Made by a program: the position numbers and the translations under genes
Shown here: piece by piece, positions 38,293-48,020 of the stretch
Position numbering within the stretch: the first letter of the stretch is position 1
Layout of the letters: every line of letters begins with the position of its first letter
The notes under the pieces: model-generated
The model's input: only the letters and a program-made list of their open reading frames with translations
Databases searched by the model: none
Told to the model about the DNA's origin: nothing
Assembly (NCBI GenBank): GCA_020052375.1
Contig: JAGVPG010000033.1
Coordinates: forward strand, 1-64,000
Origin: Actinomycetota bacterium
GTDB lineage: Bacteria > Actinomycetota > JAHEXW01 > JAGVPG01
Direction of reading: 5' to 3'
DNA: 64,000 nucleotides

Positions 38293-39099
38293 ATGCCGGT
38301 AGTCGTAAGTGTATCGCTTAAAAAATCGGGCAAAGCCCTTTACTTCGATCCCGCTAATATCAAACTGGAAGCCGACGACAAAGTGATCGTCGAAACGGTG
38401 AGAGGTCAGGAGTTCGGGGAAGTGATCCAGCCACCCAAGGAGTTGCCGGATAACGAACTGGTGGCGCCGCTTAAACGGGTGATAAGGGTGGCCACCCGGG
38501 AAGATATCGAGCAGGAAAAACGCAATACGGCCAACGAGAAGAAAGCGTTCAAAACGGGACTTGAAAAGATAAAAAAGCACGGCTTGCCGATGAAGCTTGT
38601 CGAAACCGAGTGCCTTTTCGATGGCAGCAAGATGATCTTTTATTTCACAGCGGAGGGGCGCGTCGATTTCCGCGAACTGGTCAAAGATCTTGCTTCTACG
38701 TTCAAGACGCGGATAGAATTGAGGCAGATAGGGGTCCGTGACGAGGCGAAATTCATAGGTGGACTAGGTCCTTGCGGGCGAGACTTGTGTTGTCGTTTGT
38801 TCCTGTCTGATTTCGAGCCCGTCTCGATCAAGATGGCCAAGGAACAGAACCTACCGTTAAATCCCATCAAGATATCCGGTATATGCGGGCGTCTGATGTG
38901 CTGCCTTAAATATGAGACGGAGTTCTACGAAGAGTTCAACAAGGTAGCGCCTAAGATGGGTTCGCATGTAGCGACGCCGGAAGGGGACGGAAGAGTCGTC
39001 GGTTATTGCGCGCCGAAGCAGAGCGTGATCGTCGAGGTCGAGAATCAGCGGCAGGTACAGGTACCGCTGGAGGATGTAAAAGTTCAAAAGAAGAAGTAA
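38293..39099 (+). CDS. PSP1/YaaT-family protein
   Basis: FIGGLGPCGRDLCCRLFLSDFEPVSIKMAKEQNLPLNPIKISGICGRLMCCLKYE. Confidence 0.93.
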   Translation: MPVVVSVSLKKSGKALYFDPANIKLEADDKVIVETVRGQEFGEVIQPPKELPDNELVAPLKRVIRVATREDIEQEKRNTANEKKAFKTGLEKIKKHGLPMKLVETECLFDGSKMIFYFTAEGRVDFRELVKDLASTFKTRIELRQIGVRDEAKFIGGLGPCGRDLCCRLFLSDFEPVSIKMAKEQNLPLNPIKISGICGRLMCCLKYETEFYEEFNKVAPKMGSHVATPEGDGRVVGYCAPKQSVIVEVENQRQVQVPLEDVKVQKKK

Positions 39100-39112
39100 A
39101 ATAAAGTGTCTT

Positions 39113-39187
39113 GCCGGCGTAGCTCAGTGGTAGAGCAGCTCACTCGTAATGAGCAGGCCGTCAGTTCGACTCTGACCGCCGGCTCCA
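39113..39187 (+). tRNA. tRNA-Thr (CGT)
   Basis: Acceptor GCCGGCG/CGCCGGC, loop tCGTaat, GTTCGAC T-arm, encoded CCA. Confidence 0.93.
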
Positions 39188-39216
39188 CCCAATCAGTGTG
39201 TGCTCACACACCCCAC

Positions 39217-39280
39217 GTGTCGTTGCGAGGGAGCCTGCCTGCCGGCAGGCAGGCGAAGCGACCGAAGCAATCTGCGCAAA
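39217..39280. repeat. Hairpin repeat family B copy 1 with 22-bp palindrome insertion
   Basis: gtgtcgttgcgagggagc..cgaccgaagcaatctgcgcaaa; GCCTGCCTGCCGGCAGGCAGGC at 39233-39254. Confidence 0.75.
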
Positions 39281-39519
39281 CATAAAAGTGAGTGCTCGCA
39301 GCCGGATATTGCATTAAGACATCCTCCTGGAAACTGTCCTTGATTTGTACTCACATTTCCTCAGGTCGTTCAGAAGACTCTTTTTTACACTTGGCCCAAA
39401 GGTCTCCCTCACAGACCTGGTAAATACTCGCACAAATCTAAGGTCAGCTCCCGATGTCGGCTGAATTAATACAATATCCTCCCGCGAGCACATCAAAATT
39501 AAACGTGTTAAGCAAATGC

Positions 39520-39564
39520 TGTCATACTGAGAAGGTCTGCGAAGCAGACCGACGAAGGAACTAC
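39520..39564. repeat. Hairpin repeat family C copy 1
   Basis: tgtcatactgagaa-GGTCTGC-GAA-GCAGACC-gacgaaggaacta. Confidence 0.7.
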
Positions 39565-39690
39565 GTAAACGGAAACCGCTCCCGAATCAACCTAATGAGA
39601 AGCAAAGCACGAATAGCTCAGCAAAACATGAACTGTCGTCCGCCCGAAACTCGTTCCCTTGGCGTTTGATCACTTCATGTATACGAAAAA

Positions 39691-39734
39691 CGACGTCATT
39701 GTGAGGCCGCCGATAGGCGGTCGAATCAACCCAG
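39691..39734. repeat. Hairpin repeat family A copy 2
   Basis: GACGTCATTGTGA-GGCCGCC-GATA-GGCGGTC-GAATCAACCCAGG. Confidence 0.75.
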
Positions 39735-39999
39735 GTCAGTGAGTATGTAAAGTTTAACAACTTGCCTATCGCTTTTACTTCAGCTCTTCATCCTTCATCC
39801 TTAAGCTCTTACATGTCATATAATGGAGAAACCATACGAGATGTCTTTCCTGTCACAGTAGGGGAAAGTATACTCTTATAAGGAACGGCATCAAGATAAC
39901 ACATCGTGAACAGATGCACAGATTGTCATAAGAAGAAAAAGAAGAATTTGACATGTAACAATTGTCACAAAAGGTGATCTTGTCATTTAATGCAACATC

Positions 40000-40028
40000 T
40001 TGACACTTTAAGACCATATTGGTACAAT
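40000..40028 (+). promoter_or_regulatory. Consensus promoter TTGACA-N17-TACAAT
   Basis: Upstream of the 40112 lipoprotein gene; TGACA/TGTCA dyads nearby. Confidence 0.7.
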
Positions 40029-40111
40029 GAAAAAGGAGTAACGTGAAAGTTATCACAAACCTGCAAAAACTAATACACAATTAAAACTTATCTATAAGGA
40101 GGCGGTCAAAG

Positions 40112-40642
40112 GTGTCGAAAAAGATGGTGTTTCGGATCCTCTTTGCAGTTGCGGTAATAGCGCTTATGGGGTTGGTGCTGACAGGATGCAGCTCACCCGG
40201 TGGAGGAGCGGAGGAAAAAGAAGCGAGCAAAGGCGAAACCATAAAAATAGGAGATGTCAAATACACGGTGACGGGCGTCGATAAAATGAAAGAAGTCGGC
40301 AAGGAAGGCAATATCATGAAGGCCAAGGGTAATTATATCGTCGTCGACTTGACGATCGAGAATATCGGCAAGGAACGGGCAGAATTCGACGGTGATATGG
40401 CTAAGCTGTGGGATGAAGGTGAGCAGGCGTATGACCTTGACCTTGAAGCCTCCGCGGCTGCCTGCTCGGCTTCGGGCATAGCCGACACAGTAAACATCTG
40501 GTTCGGCGCAATAGAGCCGGGCGAGACGATCAAGTCACGAGCCGTTTTCGATCTATCACCCGAAATAAAGGACCTGAAGATCGAGCTTCGCAACCCGGAG
40601 ATCGGCAGCGAAGAAAGAGGTTTTGTAAAACTGGGGATCTAG
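40112..40642 (+). CDS. DUF4352-like secreted lipoprotein
   Basis: Lipobox LTGC; GNYIVVDLTIENIGKERAEFDGDMAKLWDEGEQ. Confidence 0.8.
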   Translation: MSKKMVFRILFAVAVIALMGLVLTGCSSPGGGAEEKEASKGETIKIGDVKYTVTGVDKMKEVGKEGNIMKAKGNYIVVDLTIENIGKERAEFDGDMAKLWDEGEQAYDLDLEASAAACSASGIADTVNIWFGAIEPGETIKSRAVFDLSPEIKDLKIELRNPEIGSEERGFVKLGI

Positions 40643-40707
40643 GCAAAGGAGACGAGACATTCCGCTTTGCGTCGGTTGTAGTAGTCTGTTAGAATTAGGG
40701 TTCGCGA

Positions 40708-40784
<77 letters not shown>

Positions 40785-40792
40785 AGCAAAGA

Positions 40793-40828
40793 GAAGGCCG
40801 CCTTTTTATAAGGCGGCCTTTTTATTTT
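40793..40828 (+). terminator. Rho-independent terminator after tRNA-fMet
   Basis: aaggccgcc-tttttata-aggcggcctt followed by T-rich run. Confidence 0.85.
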
Positions 40829-40832
40829 AGCA

Positions 40833-40891
40833 TTGACTCTACCATGCCCTCATGTTATTATGAATCTAGAAAGAAATTTAGATAGGTCTAA
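40833..40891 (+). promoter_or_regulatory. Promoter TTGACT-N17-TATTAT plus DtxR-family operator-like TTAGATAGGTCTAA
   Basis: -35 at 40833-40838, -10 at 40856-40861, inverted repeat TTAGA-N4-TCTAA at 40878-40891. Confidence 0.65.
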
Positions 40892-40909
40892 TATTAAAGT
40901 GAGGGTAAT

Positions 40910-41623
40910 ATGATAAATAACATGACACCCACTATTGAAGAATATTTAGAGGCTTTATTTCATCTGCGCGACAAAGGTAAGGCAGTTTCTACAAAAGACC
41001 TGGCAGAGCACCTTAAAATAGCGCCTGCTTCAGTCACGGACATGATAAAAAAACTAGCGGATAAGAAACTGGTAATACACACACCCTATAAAGGCGCTAT
41101 CCTAACGAAGAACGGACTCAAGGCGGCTGCTGCCCTGGTCAGGCGCCACAGGCTTAGCGAGCGGTTCCTGGCCGATATGCTTGGAGTGCCATGGGAAGAC
41201 CTGCATGATGAGGCGTGCAAGTTCGAACACGTCATAAGCGATCAAGTCGAAGAGAAGTTGTTGGAAGCGCTGGGCAATCCGAAGACTTGCCCGCACGGAA
41301 ACCCTATACCTACTTCTGACGGTAGTATAGTCGAGGATATGTCGATACCGTTGACATCTTTCAATCCCAAAGAGACGGGGACGATCACAAAGATCAAAGA
41401 GGAGAACCCCGAGTTTCTACATTATTTAGCAAGTCTCGGATTGTTTCCGAAAGTGTGTATCGAGGTCAAAGAGATCGCACCGTTTAGCGGCCCGATCATC
41501 ATAAAAACGAGAGGCGCATCATATGCATTGGGACGGGATGTAGCCTGCAACATATTCTTACACCCTGACATAGAGGTAAAAAAACGCTTGAAGCACGGTA
41601 AAACCAGACGTAAAGGAGTGTAG
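40910..41623 (+). CDS. DtxR/MntR/IdeR-family metal-dependent regulator with C-terminal FeoA/SH3-like domain
   Basis: TIEEYLEALFHLRDKGKAVSTKDLAEHLKIAPASVTDMIKKLADKKLV; C-terminal FeoA-like segment. Confidence 0.92.
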   Translation: MINNMTPTIEEYLEALFHLRDKGKAVSTKDLAEHLKIAPASVTDMIKKLADKKLVIHTPYKGAILTKNGLKAAAALVRRHRLSERFLADMLGVPWEDLHDEACKFEHVISDQVEEKLLEALGNPKTCPHGNPIPTSDGSIVEDMSIPLTSFNPKETGTITKIKEENPEFLHYLASLGLFPKVCIEVKEIAPFSGPIIIKTRGASYALGRDVACNIFLHPDIEVKKRLKHGKTRRKGV

Positions 41624-41626
41624 CTG

Positions 41627-43648
41627 ATGGCCGACACCTGCCATATCATGGCCGGCCGGTTGAAAGAACCGGTAGATCTGATAATCGCTCTTGCCGGCAA
41701 TCCGAATGTCGGCAAGTCAGTCATCTTCAATCAGCTCACCGGAGTGGATGTAATAAGCGCTAATTATCCGGGAACAACAATGGAATTGAATATGGCCTCG
41801 ACGCGCCTTGGCGGTCTTAAGATCGGAGTCATGGATCTACCCGGGACATACGCTCTCGGCGCCATATCGGACGATCAGCGAGTAGCGCGGAAATGTATCC
41901 TTGAAGGACACCCCCACATCATCGTCTTCATCGCGGACGCCACTAATCTGGAACGCAACCTTTATATGCTACTGCAGCTGATCGAGCTTAAAAGACCTAT
42001 GATCGTCGCCCTGAACCTGGTCGATGAGGCTAAAAGACTGGGTTATGAGGTCGATCATGAAAAACTGTCCCGCATGCTGGGCATCCCTGTGATCCCGACG
42101 GTCGCGGTGCAAGGCAAGGGCATAGAGGAGCTTTTGAAAACGTCTGTGGACGTCGCGATAGGCAATATCGAGCCGAAGCCGATGCGTGTCAGTTACGGAC
42201 GGGATATAGAGGATATAATCGATGAACTTGAGAAAACGGCGCTTAAACATCTTGAAAGATCGCCGCATGATCTGCCTGTCCGCGCTCTCTCGATCCTTCT
42301 TTTGGAGAATGACAAGGAGTTTGTAGAGGATGTCAAGAAAGATAAGGGTGGGCCGGAAGTCTTAAAAGAAGCAGCCCGGCTGGCCGAGGAGATCAGGAAG
42401 GAGCATGGCGAGAGCGCCGCGATCAGATTGAGCCGCGAACGTCACGGCTTGGCCGGTATGATCGCTGAATCGGTGAAAAGCGTCTCTGAAGAGAAGTTGC
42501 CCATGTCGCAGCGATTATGGGCGTATACGGTCAATCCAAGAACGGGAGTCCCGTTGATGTTGATAACAATGGCCGGCATCTTTGCGTTCCTGTTCTATAT
42601 AGGCGGAGCTTTAAGCGAGCTCCTCACTCGCTTGTGGGAGATCGGTCCGCATGTGGTCATCCAATCCGTTGTTTTCGGCCTATTGGGAAAGGGAGTCATC
42701 GGGAAGACTCTCATATGGGGTTTTGACGGCGGTATTGAAGCCGCTCTTAGCGTAGGCGTTCCGTATGTATTGACCTTTTATTTTATTCTCGCATTTCTTG
42801 AAGATAGCGGATATCTGAACTCCATTGCCTTCTTGACCGATTCAATAATGCATAAGTTCGGGCTGCACGGACGAGCCATCATACCGATGGTTGCAGGGGC
42901 CGGCTGCAATGTCCCGGCAATAATCGGGACGCGGGTACTCACCAGCCCCCGCGAGCGGTTTATAGCTTCGACGCTGATCGTCCTCGTCCCATGCAGTGCC
43001 CGGGTAGCGGTCATTATGGGCGGGGTAGCCAAGTTTGCCGGCATCAGTTATGCGCTCGGCATTTTCTTAATCAGCCTTCTTGTCATCATCGTCGTGGGTT
43101 TGGTCTTGAACTGGCTGATGCCGGGTCAATCATCAGGTCTGGTCATGGAGATGTTCGGCCTTCGGCGGCCCTCGCTCAAAGCTATTGCCAGGAAAACATG
43201 GTTTCGTTTCAGAGAGTTCGTGTTTGTCGCTTTCCCCATAGTCCTGGTCGGAAGCCTTGTTTTAGGTGCGCTTTATGAGATGGGCGCGATCGAGGTGCTA
43301 TCACAGCCGCTTAAGCCCATCATTGTGGGCTGGTTGGGGTTACCCCTCATCACCGGCGCGACTCTGATCTTTGCAGTATTGAGAAAAGAGCTTGCGTTGC
43401 AGTTTCTGATCACCTTCGCTATAACACAGTACGGTGCGCATGCCGCCAACCTATCGACGTTCATGTCTAAGTCGCAGCTCTTCGTCTATGGCCTTGTCAC
43501 TATTATTTATATTCCGTGTATCGCCGCGATATCTGTGCTCGTGAATGAACTCGGCTGGAAAAAAGCATCTGCCATAGTCATCATGACTACGGTGATAGCA
43601 GTCCTTCTCGGTGGCATCGCCCGGATCGCGTTCTCATTCTTCGCCTAG
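41627..43648 (+). CDS. feoB: Ferrous iron transporter FeoB
   Basis: LAGNPNVGKSVIFNQLTG; DLPGTYAL; AGAGCNVPAIIGTRVL. Confidence 0.95.
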   Translation: MADTCHIMAGRLKEPVDLIIALAGNPNVGKSVIFNQLTGVDVISANYPGTTMELNMASTRLGGLKIGVMDLPGTYALGAISDDQRVARKCILEGHPHIIVFIADATNLERNLYMLLQLIELKRPMIVALNLVDEAKRLGYEVDHEKLSRMLGIPVIPTVAVQGKGIEELLKTSVDVAIGNIEPKPMRVSYGRDIEDIIDELEKTALKHLERSPHDLPVRALSILLLENDKEFVEDVKKDKGGPEVLKEAARLAEEIRKEHGESAAIRLSRERHGLAGMIAESVKSVSEEKLPMSQRLWAYTVNPRTGVPLMLITMAGIFAFLFYIGGALSELLTRLWEIGPHVVIQSVVFGLLGKGVIGKTLIWGFDGGIEAALSVGVPYVLTFYFILAFLEDSGYLNSIAFLTDSIMHKFGLHGRAIIPMVAGAGCNVPAIIGTRVLTSPRERFIASTLIVLVPCSARVAVIMGGVAKFAGISYALGIFLISLLVIIVVGLVLNWLMPGQSSGLVMEMFGLRRPSLKAIARKTWFRFREFVFVAFPIVLVGSLVLGALYEMGAIEVLSQPLKPIIVGWLGLPLITGATLIFAVLRKELALQFLITFAITQYGAHAANLSTFMSKSQLFVYGLVTIIYIPCIAAISVLVNELGWKKASAIVIMTTVIAVLLGGIARIAFSFFA

Positions 43649-44671
43649 GTCTTTAAGGATCTTCTCAATCTCAGATATTATGGGGCTCATCTGCGCGCAG
43701 GCGTTTGAGACGGCGGCGATCTGGTCTCCGTTATAGTAGTTCATATTGCCTTCGACCGACACCGGACTTTCTGAGATCATCCTGCATTGCTGTACCAGGC
43801 GGCAGCCTTCACACAGGAGAGATGCCAGTCTCTGGGAGTCGCTTTCCTGTGCCAGATCCGGCATAGCTTCCATTATCTTCTGCATCTCCGTCGCTTCCTC
43901 ATTGCCTATCGGTTGCAGTTGGAATTCAGTCTCCGTCGAACCCTGTGTCTTACCGCCCACAGACAGCTGGTTGCACCAGGTCTGGTCGATCTGACGGCAT
44001 TCTTTAAGGTCATCGATCCTTGTGGTTGCGAGCATGATGATCTCGTCTCTGGCTGTTTGCTTTGCCTCATCTGGTTTTTCATCCACGGGATACAACTTGT
44101 TGAATAAGGCGATCGTAGTCAGCTTATCTAATGTAAGAGTGCCCTCTATTTCTTGCTGCAAACTGTATTCGGCTGATCCGAGCGCCTGGTTTGCTTCCTG
44201 AGTCCTCGGATACTGCTCGTACACAGCGAAATATCCCTTGATGTATTCATCGAATGGTTCATTCTCGTCTCTTTGATCCGCCTCGGCCAGCATGTCAGAT
44301 ACGCGAGTGAGGATGATCTGCGACGTTTTTGCGGATTCGTCAGCTTTCCGGTTGGCTTGTTTATATGGCCCGAGGTCCATGTAAGAACCCTTGTCCCTGT
44401 ATTTCTTGGCCTCCGATAGCAATGCATCGGCCTTGGCCAGTTCTGTTTCTTCCTGTGTGCCGGGTTCGGTCGCGAGCTTGGCTTTTTTCAGATCGGTTTC
44501 GGCTTTACCGATAGCGGAGTCAGCTTTGGATATTCGGCTATCCGCCACCAGCTTGAATATAAGAAGACCGCAGGTCGAACCAAGACAGCATAAAAGGAGG
44601 ACCAGGACCGCCACGATGATAATAACAAGTCTACGCTTGTCACCCTTTTTACCTGATTCAGGACTTTGCAA
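43634..44671 (-). CDS. Membrane-anchored protein of unknown function
   Basis: N-terminal TM; convergent 15-bp overlap with feoB. Confidence 0.6.
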   Translation of the reverse strand: MQSPESGKKGDKRRLVIIIVAVLVLLLCCLGSTCGLLIFKLVADSRISKADSAIGKAETDLKKAKLATEPGTQEETELAKADALLSEAKKYRDKGSYMDLGPYKQANRKADESAKTSQIILTRVSDMLAEADQRDENEPFDEYIKGYFAVYEQYPRTQEANQALGSAEYSLQQEIEGTLTLDKLTTIALFNKLYPVDEKPDEAKQTARDEIIMLATTRIDDLKECRQIDQTWCNQLSVGGKTQGSTETEFQLQPIGNEEATEMQKIMEAMPDLAQESDSQRLASLLCEGCRLVQQCRMISESPVSVEGNMNYYNGDQIAAVSNACAQMSPIISEIEKILKDLGEE

Positions 44672-44777
44672 AGCGACCTCCTGTGATACGAGTGAGTGGT
44701 CGTTAATATATCAATAAAGGACGGTGTAAGGCAATAGAAACGGATATGTTATAATCGTCCAGTAAGGAGGGCTTAAA

Positions 44778-46238
44778 ATGACTACGGCTAAACATGTAAG
44801 AGTAAGGTTCGCACCAAGCCCGACCGGCCATCTTCATATCGGAGGAGCGCGGACGGCGCTGTTCAACTACCTATTTGCCCGGAACGAGGGCGGATCGTTC
44901 ATCTTGAGGATCGAAGATACCGATAGGGAACGTAACACTGTAGAGGCCGTTCATCACATAATAGACGGCATGAAGTGGCTTGGCATGGACTGGGATGAAG
45001 GTCCGGAGGTCGGCGGTGATCACGGTCCTTATACACAGCTCGAGCGGTTGGATATCTATCACCAGTATGCTCAAACGCTTCTTGATAAAGGATCGGCTTA
45101 CTACTGTTATTGCACGCCTGAAGAGCTGGACGAGAAGAGAAAGCTGGCAATGAAAAGGCATCTTCCGCCGAAATACGACCGCAGGTGCCGCTCTTTATCT
45201 GACGGAGAGTGTAAGACCTTTGAGGGGGAAGGCAAGCGAAAGGTCATCCGCTTCGCGACGCCCGACAGGGGCGAGACGAGTTTCACGGATCTGATCAAAG
45301 GCCGCGTCGGTTTCAAGAACGGGCTTCTCGACGACTTCGTCATAATGAAGTCAGACGGCATACCGACGTATAACTTTGCCGCAGTCGTAGATGACCATCT
45401 GATGAATATAACGCATGTGATAAGAGGGGACGACCATATATCGAATACACCGCGCCAGATCTTGATGTTCAAAGCGCTTGGTCTGGATGATATCCCCGAG
45501 TTCGCCCATCTGCCGATGATCCTCGGTTCGGACGGGTCGCGTCTAAGCAAGAGACACGGCGCGACTTCTGTGATCGAATACAAGAGTCTCGGCTATCTGC
45601 CGGAAGCTTTGGATAACTATCTGGCGCTTCTCGGGTGGGCACCCGGGACCGAGCGGGAGATATTCAGTCTGGAAGAGCTGGTCAAGGAGTTCTCGCTGGG
45701 TCGGGTAGGCAGTAGCGCCGCCATATTCAACCCGGAGAAGCTCGAGTGGATGAACGGCGAGTATATCAGGGCTACGGATCTGGATGTCCTGACTAAGGAA
45801 ATACTCGATGTCGATTCAGGCGAAGCCCCGTTTATAAAGACAGCGGAATTCGAGTATCTGAAAAGCGTTGTTGCTCTGGAACAGGAAAGGCTCAAGACAC
45901 TGACGGAATTTCCGGAGATGACAAAGTTCTTTTTTGAAGAGGATGTCGAGTACGACCAAGCAGCGTGGGATAAGATCATGACGCAGGAGCATGTACCGGG
46001 TCTGTTGAACGGGCTCAAGGACAAGCTGGGCAAGCTCACAGCTTTGAAAGCGGAAGACGTAGAAAAGATGATGCGGGACCTGGCGGCGGAGATGGGCATA
46101 AAGACCAGCCTCGTATTTCATCCTTTAAGAGTCGCGGTCAGCGGCCGGATGGTCGGTCCGAGCCTGTTCCACATGGTCGAGGTGCTCGGCAAAGACCGTG
46201 TTTTAAAACGCATCACCGATACGCTACAATTATTTTAA
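44778..46238 (+). CDS. gltX: Glutamyl-tRNA synthetase
   Basis: PSPTGHLHIGGARTALFNYL; DGSRLSKRHGA. Confidence 0.96.
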   Translation: MTTAKHVRVRFAPSPTGHLHIGGARTALFNYLFARNEGGSFILRIEDTDRERNTVEAVHHIIDGMKWLGMDWDEGPEVGGDHGPYTQLERLDIYHQYAQTLLDKGSAYYCYCTPEELDEKRKLAMKRHLPPKYDRRCRSLSDGECKTFEGEGKRKVIRFATPDRGETSFTDLIKGRVGFKNGLLDDFVIMKSDGIPTYNFAAVVDDHLMNITHVIRGDDHISNTPRQILMFKALGLDDIPEFAHLPMILGSDGSRLSKRHGATSVIEYKSLGYLPEALDNYLALLGWAPGTEREIFSLEELVKEFSLGRVGSSAAIFNPEKLEWMNGEYIRATDLDVLTKEILDVDSGEAPFIKTAEFEYLKSVVALEQERLKTLTEFPEMTKFFFEEDVEYDQAAWDKIMTQEHVPGLLNGLKDKLGKLTALKAEDVEKMMRDLAAEMGIKTSLVFHPLRVAVSGRMVGPSLFHMVEVLGKDRVLKRITDTLQLF

Positions 46239-46358
46239 GGACGTCAAGGAAATCAAGGATGTCAATGAAGTCAATGAGACGCTAAAAGGCATTTTCTCTT
46301 TGGATAATTCTTTTCTTTGATATCATCGACTTCCTCGACTTCTTTGACTTCCTATTAG

Positions 46359-46434
46359 TGGGGCGTGGCCAAACTGGTAAGGCGCCGGATTCTGGTTCCG
46401 GAGATTGGAGGTTCGAGTCCTCCCGCCCCAGCCA
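46359..46434 (+). tRNA. tRNA-Gln (CTG)
   Basis: TGGGGCG acceptor, ttCTGgt loop, encoded CCA. Confidence 0.94.
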
Positions 46435-46445
46435 CTAATAAGTGA

Positions 46446-46521
46446 GTGCCTGGTAAAGGTTGAAGATACTTCTTCTCGCTAAAGATTCTCGCTCGAAGAA
46501 GACTTCACCCTCCCCAGGCAC
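46446..46521. repeat. Long nested hairpin, family D copy 1
   Basis: GTGCCTGG..CCAGGCAC, GGTTGAAG..CTTCACC, CTTCTTC..GAAGAAG, loop tcgctaaagattctcgctc. Confidence 0.75.
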
Positions 46522-46531
46522 AGATGTTTAT

Positions 46532-46561
46532 GTAGCAGCCGACCTTTAGGTCGGCTGCTAC
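46532..46561. repeat. Perfect 13-bp hairpin GTAGCAGCCGACC-TTTA-GGTCGGCTGCTAC, family E copy 1
   Basis: Direct reading. Confidence 0.9.
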
Positions 46562-46787
46562 CGTCCATAGTACCAATGGGTGTTGGGTGGCGAGCGAGGC
46601 GCATGGACTATTATGCGTAACTCAGGTAGCAGAGACATCGAAATTCGAAAATCGAGAAATGAAGAGCAAATTTCGATTCCGTTCCATTTTCGATTATCGA
46701 TTTTCATCTTCCATCGGTGTGTCGCTACGGATTCTCACCGTCCGAGTTTGTCGATGGACGTTAAGAAGAGAAGGTATAAGTAAGCGC

Positions 46788-46832
46788 TGTCATCCTGAGA
46801 AGGTCGTCTAAAGGCGACCGACGAAGGAACTA
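46788..46832. repeat. Hairpin repeat family C copy 2
   Basis: tgtcatcctgagaa-GGTCGTC-TAAA-GGCGACC-gacgaaggaacta. Confidence 0.75.
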
Positions 46833-46858
46833 AGCAAGAAGCAAACGTGCAGCTAAAA

Positions 46859-46902
46859 GACGTCATTGTGAGGCCGCCGATAGGCGGCCGAATCAATCCA
46901 GG
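46859..46902. repeat. Hairpin repeat family A copy 3
   Basis: GACGTCATTGTGA-GGCCGCC-GATA-GGCGGCC-GAATCAATCCAGG. Confidence 0.8.
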
Positions 46903-46993
46903 TTAACGAGAACGAATCGATCTCAATTCACGTATTGCTTATTGCTTATCGCGTATTATTCCTCTTCCCTCTTCCATCTGCTACCATTCACTT

Positions 46994-47563
46994 ATGAACA
47001 CTGCACTCATAGCTCTTGTGGCATCGACCTTCTTTGTTCTCATTGCTGAAATGGGCGATAAGACACAGCTTGTGGCCTTATCATTTGCTACCCGGTATAA
47101 ACCGCTGAAGGTCCTCACCGGTATATTCCTGGCCACACTCCTGGTGCATCTTGTGTCCGCGCTCGTCGGCGCGCAGGTGGCGCGTTTTATCCCGATGCAG
47201 ATGCTGAAGATCGTGGTCGGGTTGTCTTTTATCGGATTCGGTATATGGACGCTTCGCGGCGATAAGATATCGGACGACGGAAAGAACAGTAGATTCGGAC
47301 CGGTGATGACTGTCGGGATCGCGTTCTTCCTGGCCGAACTCGGCGACAAGACGCAGCTGGCGACGATCGCCCTTGCCGCTCGCTATCAGTCGTTCATCGC
47401 CGTTTGGATAGGATCGACGATCGGGATGGTCATCGCGGACGGGCTGGCGATCATCATAGGAGTCATCGCGGGTAAACAGTTGCCTGAACACATTGTCCGC
47501 TACGTTTCCGCGACTGTTTTCTTCATTGCCGGCATCGCAACAATAATCGAAGCCGTAGTCTAG
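46994..47563 (+). CDS. TMEM165/GDT1 (UPF0016) family membrane protein
   Basis: Two EMGDKTQL / ELGDKTQL motifs. Confidence 0.92.
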   Translation: MNTALIALVASTFFVLIAEMGDKTQLVALSFATRYKPLKVLTGIFLATLLVHLVSALVGAQVARFIPMQMLKIVVGLSFIGFGIWTLRGDKISDDGKNSRFGPVMTVGIAFFLAELGDKTQLATIALAARYQSFIAVWIGSTIGMVIADGLAIIIGVIAGKQLPEHIVRYVSATVFFIAGIATIIEAVV

Positions 47564-47593
47564 AGTTTTAAGGAGTTCTGATATAATCTCCTT

Positions 47594-47953
47594 ATGGTTA
47601 AGAAAGCGTTTGTTCTAGGTGTTCTGATCATCGGTGTGCTGGCGTTGGTAATAGCCGGCTGCGTGAAGAAGAACGATGACACGCAGAAGGATGCCGGCGG
47701 ACCGGCCGCGAAGGAAATTACTGTCGAGATCAAGGATTTTCAGTTCAAGCCGGCGACTGTGACTATCGCAAAGGGTGGTGTCGTAACATGGAAAAACCTG
47801 GATGCCTCGGCGCACAGTGTGAATGGAAAGAACTTCGATAGCGGCAGTATGAGTAAAGACGATACATACTCGTTTACATTCTTAGATAAAGGCAAATTTA
47901 CTTATAAGTGCGCCGTCCATCCGTATATGGAAGGGACTGTCATCGTTAAATAG
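47594..47953 (+). CDS. Plastocyanin-like cupredoxin lipoprotein
   Basis: Lipobox VIAGC; GGVVTWKNLDASAHSV; YKCAVHPYMEGTV; TATAAT-N6-ATG start. Confidence 0.9.
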   Translation: MVKKAFVLGVLIIGVLALVIAGCVKKNDDTQKDAGGPAAKEITVEIKDFQFKPATVTIAKGGVVTWKNLDASAHSVNGKNFDSGSMSKDDTYSFTFLDKGKFTYKCAVHPYMEGTVIVK

Positions 47954-48020
47954 CCCGCATACTGCTTATATATTGCCTAAAGACTCGTCCTGTATTAGAA
48001 TTACTATCAGAATCGCATAT

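Noticed and set aside
38283-38300. TATAAT at the yaaT start as another leaderless promoter
   Set aside because: The -10 overlaps the ATG itself, so spacing does not fit; probably chance
46580-46811. 67- and 74-aa plus-strand ORFs
   Set aside because: Within repeat-rich gap and overlapping family C repeat; no coding signature
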